This document shows, piece after piece, positions 59,287 to 64,000 of a DNA stretch of 64,000 nt. Numbering within the stretch: position 1 is the stretch's first letter; each line of letters begins with the position of its first letter. The notes under the pieces were generated by a model. The model made no database searches. It was not told where the DNA came from and saw only the letters and a list, made by a program, of their open reading frames with translations. Source of the stretch: Paenibacillus xylanexedens (GTDB lineage: Bacteria > Bacillota > Bacilli > Paenibacillales > Paenibacillaceae). A program made the position numbers and the translations under genes. Location of the stretch: positions 1,240,001 to 1,304,000 of the forward strand of contig NZ_CP018620.1 in the NCBI RefSeq assembly GCF_001908275.1, written 5' to 3'.

Positions 59287-61560
59287 TTGAAAATGAGAAA
59301 AAAAGTATTATCAAGCCTGACTGCCGCTTTGGTTGCATTAAACGTGCTTGCGGTGTTTCCGGTACCTGTATCGGCTGCGGATGCTGCCAAAGTTAAACTG
59401 CGGATCATGGAGACCACAGATATTCATGACAATCTGATTAACTATGACTACTATTCCGACAAAGAGACAGACCAATATGGACTCGCCAAAACAGCTACAC
59501 TGATCAAGAAAGCGCGTGACGAAGCCAAGAACAGCCTGCTGTTCGACAATGGTGACCTGATTCAGGGTAACCCGCTGGGAGACTATGTTGCGAAGATTGA
59601 TCCATTGAAAAAGGGTGAGACTCACCCTGTATATAAAGCGATGAATCTGCTCGATTATGATGCAGGTAACATCGGTAACCATGAATTCAACTATGGTTTG
59701 GACTTCTTGGACATGACGCTCGAGGGAGCGAACTTCCCTTACATTAATGCCAACGTCTATGTAGACGATGGTGATGATGATGAGACAAATGACAAAAACT
59801 ATTTCACACCGTATGAGATTTTGGATAAAAAGGTAACGGATGAAACTGGTAAAGAACATACGATCAAAGTAGGTGTGATCGGATTTGTGCCGCCACAAAT
59901 CATGCAGTGGGACAGCGCTAACCTTGAAGGCAAAGTAATCGCCAAGGATATTATTGCTACCGCGAAAAAATTCATTCCTGAAATGAAAGCCAAAGGTGCC
60001 GACATTATTGTAGCTATCCCTCACTCCGGATTTGAGGATATCCCTCAAACGGATCTGATGGAGAACTCCGTACTGTACCTGAGCCAGGTAGAAGGCATTA
60101 ATGCCATTCTGTTTGGACATGCTCACAAAGTATTCCCAAGTGCTGATTTTGCCGGCAAAAAAGGGGTAGACCTTGAGAAAGGGACAATCAATGGCGTTCC
60201 TGCTGTAGAGCCAGGGTTCTGGGGTGATCATCTTGGTATCATCGACCTGGATCTAGAGCTGGTTGATGGCAAATGGAAAGTGGTAGATTCCAAAACGGAA
60301 GCACGCCCAATCTATGACACAGCCAACAAAAAGCCACTGGTAGATGCGGATCAGGACATCATTGATGCGGTTCATGAAGAGCATGAAGGTACATTGGAGT
60401 ATGTTCGTGGTCCGGTGGGCGAAACGACTGCACCTATCAACAGCTTCTTCGCTCTGGTTCAGGATGATCCATCCATTCAGATCGTAACGAATGCACAGAA
60501 ATGGTATGTCGAAAAACATATGCAAGGTACGGAATATGAGAAAATCCCTGTATTGTCCGCAGGTGCACCATTCAAAGCCGGTGGACGTTCAGGCGCTTCG
60601 TATTACACGAATATCCCTAAAGGCACCATTGCGATTAAAAACGTTGCTGACCTGTACGTATATCCAAATACGGTACATGCTGTAATGGTTAACGGCGCAG
60701 AACTGAAAGAATGGCTGGAATGGTCTGCAGGCCAGTTCAACCAGATCGACCCGGCTAAAGGTGGACACCAACAACTGATCAACAATGACTTCCCAACGTA
60801 CAACTTCGATGTTATCGATGGTGTAACGTATCAGATTGATGTGACCCAACCAGCCAAATACGATAGCAAAGCTACGATTGTTAATGCATCCGCAAGCCGG
60901 ATCAAGGACCTGAGCTTTAACGGCAAACCGGTTGACCCAGCACAAAAATTCATTGTAGCGACAAATAACTACCGTGCTTCTTCATCCAAACTGGCTAACC
61001 CGGACGGTAAACGGATCGTTCTGGCTGCACCGGATGAGAACCGTCAAGTGATCATCGACTACATCCGTGAGAATAAAACGATTAATCCGGCAGCGGACGG
61101 AAACTGGTCCCTGGCACCAATCAAACCATCTGCTGGTGTAACCGCAGCAGCGCTGAACGATCTTGAAGTTGTGTTTTCTTCTTCCCCGGATGCAAAAGAT
61201 CTGGTTGAAGCAAACCCGGCGATGTCATTCATCGGTACAAACAATGAAGGTTTTGCAGAGTATGGTTTGAAACTGACAGGTGAAGCAACAACAACTCCGA
61301 AACCAGGTACGGAGCCTGATCCTACGCCTACAAAGCCAACTAAACCTACGGAGCCGACTACTCCAACCAAACCAACGACCAAGCCACAGCCTGAGAAACC
61401 AGCGGGCGGCAAAGTGGTATATGTGGTGAAAAAAGGCGATAACTTGTACCGCATCGGTTTGAAATATGGTGTAGACTGGCGCAAGCTTGCGACAGCTAAC
61501 CAAATCTCAAATGTGCATAACCTGAAAGTTGGACAGAAAATCGTGATTCCCGCTTCTTAA
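59287..61560 (+). CDS. cpdB: Secreted 2',3'-cyclic-nucleotide phosphodiesterase/nucleotidase with LysM domain
   Basis: This 757-residue protein has a signal peptide (to VSA, about residue 30) and a calcineurin-like metallophosphatase domain (ETTDIHDNL, DNGDLIQGNPL, GNHEFNYGLD, GHAHKVFP; about 38-360). The 5'-nucleotidase C-terminal substrate domain follows (about 385-620). A Thr/Pro/Lys linker of PT-KPT repeats (675-705) leads to one LysM domain (YVVKKGDNLYRIGLKYG to VGQKIVIP) that anchors it to peptidoglycan. It should release phosphate and nucleosides from extracellular nucleotides. TTG 59287 follows GGGAGGGG at about six bases; ATG 59293 is an alternative. It can feed the Nup importer. Confidence 0.93.
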   Translation: MKMRKKVLSSLTAALVALNVLAVFPVPVSAADAAKVKLRIMETTDIHDNLINYDYYSDKETDQYGLAKTATLIKKARDEAKNSLLFDNGDLIQGNPLGDYVAKIDPLKKGETHPVYKAMNLLDYDAGNIGNHEFNYGLDFLDMTLEGANFPYINANVYVDDGDDDETNDKNYFTPYEILDKKVTDETGKEHTIKVGVIGFVPPQIMQWDSANLEGKVIAKDIIATAKKFIPEMKAKGADIIVAIPHSGFEDIPQTDLMENSVLYLSQVEGINAILFGHAHKVFPSADFAGKKGVDLEKGTINGVPAVEPGFWGDHLGIIDLDLELVDGKWKVVDSKTEARPIYDTANKKPLVDADQDIIDAVHEEHEGTLEYVRGPVGETTAPINSFFALVQDDPSIQIVTNAQKWYVEKHMQGTEYEKIPVLSAGAPFKAGGRSGASYYTNIPKGTIAIKNVADLYVYPNTVHAVMVNGAELKEWLEWSAGQFNQIDPAKGGHQQLINNDFPTYNFDVIDGVTYQIDVTQPAKYDSKATIVNASASRIKDLSFNGKPVDPAQKFIVATNNYRASSSKLANPDGKRIVLAAPDENRQVIIDYIRENKTINPAADGNWSLAPIKPSAGVTAAALNDLEVVFSSSPDAKDLVEANPAMSFIGTNNEGFAEYGLKLTGEATTTPKPGTEPDPTPTKPTKPTEPTTPTKPTTKPQPEKPAGGKVVYVVKKGDNLYRIGLKYGVDWRKLATANQISNVHNLKVGQKIVIPAS

Positions 61561-61576
61561 AGTTTAATAAGTTGAG

Positions 61577-61612
61577 GGAGACCGACAGTCATCAGACTGT
61601 CGGTCTTTTTTT
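61577..61612 (+). terminator. Terminator after cpdB
   Basis: AGACCGACAGTC and GACTGTCGGTCT form a perfect 12-bp stem with an ATCA loop and a long T-run. Confidence 0.93.
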
Positions 61613-61772
61613 CTGCAAATTTGAATATATTTGTTCCAAGAACCGTCATACAGGAAGTCATCAAAACAGTAGAGATTAATTTTAAGACCCATGATATAAT
61701 ATTTACAAACTTTGGGTATATACAAGTGAACATTAATGGACATGGAATCTAAATTGGCAAGGGGGGTCCTAC

Positions 61773-62831
61773 ATGAATTGCAGTGGCTGCAGTCCAATCT
61801 ATCCTATAGAGGGCCAAGGTACCTTGTACTTGCGTCCCATTTCCCCCGCTTTGCTGGAAGCGCTACAAACGCCGGGAAGACTTATCGAGACGTCGAATGA
61901 CATGATATGGATGGATTTTTCGAATCTTGAGACGGTTCAGAATTTAATAAAAGAGATCGGCGAAATTGATCCGACATTACGTGATTCCCTAACCGTTCAG
62001 ATTATGCCTATATACGAACAGGCTAATGAAGAAAGCTGGATTAGTCTAACCATGCAGGAGTCCCGTTTCAAGCATGCGGAGCTTGTTTCCATTATTCTGG
62101 AGCATCAATTCAGCAGTCATATGCAACCCATCGTTGATGCATCGGAGCAGATTATTGGATATGAGTTTTTGCTTCGTCCTGCTGAGAATGGAAAATCCTT
62201 CAGTTCCTATGAATTATTTGAAGTTGCGCGTGAGACCGGACTACATTCTTTTCTGGATCGATTGGCTCGTATTACTGCTATTGAGACCAGTGCCCTTTTT
62301 TTGCCGCATGGTGTCAAACGCTTCGTAAATTTCCTGCCTTCCTCCATATACAATCCTGAATATTGTCTGACACATACGTTTGAAGCGATTGAACGCCTTT
62401 CGCTGGACCCTAAAGATTTTGTGTTTGAAGTCGTGGAAACAGAGCAGATTCAGCATATGCCCATCTTGCAGCAAATATTTGAGGTATATCGTTCCCGTGG
62501 AATGTCGGTTGCACTGGATGATGTGGGTGCCGGATATTCGACAATAGAGTTGATGAATCGGTTAGAACCGGATTTTGTAAAAATAGATCGAAGTCTCATT
62601 GACCGTTGTGATCAGGATTCGACCAAACAACAGCAAATTCTTCATATTGTTGAGATGTCGAGTCGATTTGGAGGGCAAGTCCTTGCCGAGGGGATCGAAC
62701 GAATGGAAGAGTTTGAATTCTGTCGTTCCATAGGTATTGAGCTTGCACAGGGCTACTATTTTGGTAAACCCTCGGCACAACCGCCAGGCGGTCCGTACTG
62801 CAATACTTCATTTAATTCATGTAATAATTAG
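61773..62831 (+). CDS. EAL domain c-di-GMP phosphodiesterase
   Basis: This 352-residue cytosolic protein has an N-terminal region of about 100 residues starting MNCSGCSPIYP (a CxxC pair, perhaps metal or redox) and an EAL domain. The key residues are kept: Glu in YEFLLRP, Asn in FVNFLP, Glu in FEVVETE, Asp-Asp in DDVGAGYST, Lys in VKIDRS and Glu in AEGIE. It should hydrolyse c-di-GMP to pGpG. The ATG follows GGGGGGT. It may oppose the GGDEF protein at 19.9 kb. Confidence 0.9.
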   Translation: MNCSGCSPIYPIEGQGTLYLRPISPALLEALQTPGRLIETSNDMIWMDFSNLETVQNLIKEIGEIDPTLRDSLTVQIMPIYEQANEESWISLTMQESRFKHAELVSIILEHQFSSHMQPIVDASEQIIGYEFLLRPAENGKSFSSYELFEVARETGLHSFLDRLARITAIETSALFLPHGVKRFVNFLPSSIYNPEYCLTHTFEAIERLSLDPKDFVFEVVETEQIQHMPILQQIFEVYRSRGMSVALDDVGAGYSTIELMNRLEPDFVKIDRSLIDRCDQDSTKQQQILHIVEMSSRFGGQVLAEGIERMEEFEFCRSIGIELAQGYYFGKPSAQPPGGPYCNTSFNSCNN

Positions 62832-63004
62832 TAACCTGTACCTTGTACAAGTCGCTTCTGATCAGAGGTGGCTTGTTTGGCGTGCCTGCACATTTTTCTC
62901 TCAAATAAATACCCTCATTTAGCCGATATATAAGATAAGCCTTTTAGATTGATCCATACATACAAAGAAAGAGGGCATTTTTACATTTTGAGGGGGATAA
63001 AGAC

Positions 63005-64000
63005 ATGAGTGAAACTCAGGATAATAAACCAATGAAAGCAGCGAAACCTGCCAAACCAAAACATAGTCAAAATAAAAAAAAGAAAAAGAAAGGTTTCGTC
63101 TGGAATATAAGGAACAAACTATTGGTCTCCTTCCTGGCTGTTCTACTCCTGCCAAGCTTGGCAGTCGGCGTGATCACACTAACGATGGCTGAAGATGGCG
63201 TACAAGGACAATTAGTGGATAGTGCCATGCAAAGTGTGAGCACTGCCAATACCATTGTAGAAAACCAAGTGAATTACAAGATTCATGACATTAACTATTT
63301 CGCGGATGCTCTTGATCCGAGCCTGGTCAAAGGGGAGAACGATAGTCCCGAGCTTCAGGTGAAGCTGGAGCAATACCTGGGCTTGCATCCCGATGCCATG
63401 AATATTTTTGTAGGAACAACAGATGGAGTCATGGTTCGAGGTAAACCAACAGCGAGCAGCACACGGGGAGATGCATATGATCCTAGGGAGCGGGAGTGGT
63501 ACAAACTAGCGATGGAAAAGCCAGGTACAGCTGTTGTATCAGCGGTGTCTGTTAATACCGATGGTGTTGCAGTTGTGTTTATCTCCAAAACATTAAAGGA
63601 TCAATCCGGTGTCATCGGTTTGTCTCTGGACCTGACAGACCTGCAAGAGCAGGCATCCATTAAGGTGGGCAAAGAAGGCTACGTCATTATTATGGATGCA
63701 AACAAAAACTATGTCGTATCCCCTGTAGCAGATGCAGGTACGCCGGAAACGAGCGGCACCCTTGATGAGATGTATCAGAGTCAAGAAGGTCAATTCGATT
63801 ACGTGTACAACGATCAGCCGAAGATGATGATTTTCTCAACAAATGAAGCAACAGGCTGGAAAATTGCCGGCACGATGTTCAAGAGTGAAATAACTAATGC
63901 GAGTAAGGATATTCGCATGGCCACTTTTATTGTTATTCTGGCGGCTACGTTCCTTACGCTCCTCTTTATTATCTGGTTTACACGCTCCATGCTGCGCCCA
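63005..64000 (+). CDS. Methyl-accepting chemotaxis protein, 3' partial
   Basis: ATG 63005 lies after TGAGGGGG, and the frame stays open to the right edge, so 332 residues are visible. An unusual Lys-rich cytosolic tail (residues 17-31, SQNKKKKKKG) is followed by a membrane helix (about 38-58), a large extracellular dCache-type sensor domain (about 60-305, with MNIFVGTTDGVMVRGKP and YDPREREWYKLA), and a second helix (about 306-326). HAMP and signalling domains must lie beyond the window. The dCache motif R-x-W-Y suggests it may bind amino acids or similar ligands; this is inference. Confidence 0.88.
   Translation, partial: MSETQDNKPMKAAKPAKPKHSQNKKKKKKGFVWNIRNKLLVSFLAVLLLPSLAVGVITLTMAEDGVQGQLVDSAMQSVSTANTIVENQVNYKIHDINYFADALDPSLVKGENDSPELQVKLEQYLGLHPDAMNIFVGTTDGVMVRGKPTASSTRGDAYDPREREWYKLAMEKPGTAVVSAVSVNTDGVAVVFISKTLKDQSGVIGLSLDLTDLQEQASIKVGKEGYVIIMDANKNYVVSPVADAGTPETSGTLDEMYQSQEGQFDYVYNDQPKMMIFSTNEATGWKIAGTMFKSEITNASKDIRMATFIVILAATFLTLLFIIWFTRSMLRP

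Noticed and set aside
59338..60231. Minus-strand frame of 297 codons opposite cpdB
   Set aside because: Antisense shadow of strongly biased codons in cpdB; no domain or start signal.
1..64000. CRISPR arrays, tRNA/rRNA genes, prophage or transposase genes
   Set aside because: No regularly spaced identical repeats, no tRNA cloverleaf or rRNA sequence, and no integrase, transposase or phage structural gene was seen on either strand.

Overview
The window reads like a chromosomal segment of a Firmicute of the genus Paenibacillus. It has Gram-positive ribosome-binding sites and several TTG/GTG starts, sigma-A-like promoters, T-box and TPP leaders, CsoR-type copper control, SLH/Big_2/LysM wall-associated proteins and Bacillus-like operons (nupNOPQ, ycnIJ, pxpABC). 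The genus is inferred from family content; no marker gene such as rRNA is present. The outermost genes, a DUF445 protein at the left and a methyl-accepting chemotaxis protein at the right, are cut by the window edges.

The left part (about 0.9-12.1 kb) is a complete class II lanthipeptide locus. A leftward lanF-lanE-lanG-yxeA-like block supplies self-protection. A rightward lanR-lanK two-component pair is followed by one precursor gene lanA (core resembling lacticin 481, with the TxSxEC ring-A motif), the synthetase lanM and the protease-exporter lanT. Direct repeats with an 11-bp period lie upstream of both lanA and lanF and are plausible LanR sites. Immediately downstream (12.3-14.4 kb) is a three-gene module: a lipoprotein with an apparent AUU start, a lipase with a C-terminal WXG100-like domain, and a small WXG100 protein. 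This looks like a type VII secretion effector of the reverse-domain lipase type (TslA-like), with immunity and partner proteins.

From 14.6 to 24.3 kb lie a copper pair (ycnI, ycnJ), a NarL-type two-component system, a GGDEF plus HD-GYP c-di-GMP protein, small membrane proteins and a secreted SLH-like protein. From 24.5 to 30.9 kb is a BMP-type nucleoside ABC transporter (nupN/O/P/Q) followed by a molybdopterin oxidoreductase-like protein and a nucleoside phosphorylase. From 32.2 to 35.7 kb is the csoR-copZ-copA copper regulon with two clear CsoR operators. From 35.9 to 38.7 kb is a TetR-linked membrane transporter and an FMN reductase.

From 38.8 to 43.5 kb is a thiamine-precursor ABC transporter (thiY, a thiamine-binding DUF77 protein, thiX, thiZ) under a TPP riboswitch. 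Then come small metabolic genes, an MFS transporter and a T-box-controlled seryl-tRNA synthetase. From 49.1 to 57.8 kb is a secreted Big_2 protein and a long rightward run of small enzymes and DUF proteins ending in the 5-oxoprolinase genes pxpB-pxpC-pxpA. The right end carries a PPOX-fold protein, a secreted CpdB-type nucleotidase with LysM, an EAL protein and the partial chemoreceptor.

Two families of dispersed, palindromic intergenic repeats recur. Family 1 (about 170-217 bp) is at 15.5, 25.7, 41.7 and 58.1 kb. Family 2 (about 200 bp, two direct plus two inverted TCTAACGAATC units) is at 31.1 and 45.5 kb. No tRNA, rRNA, CRISPR array, transposase or prophage gene was seen.
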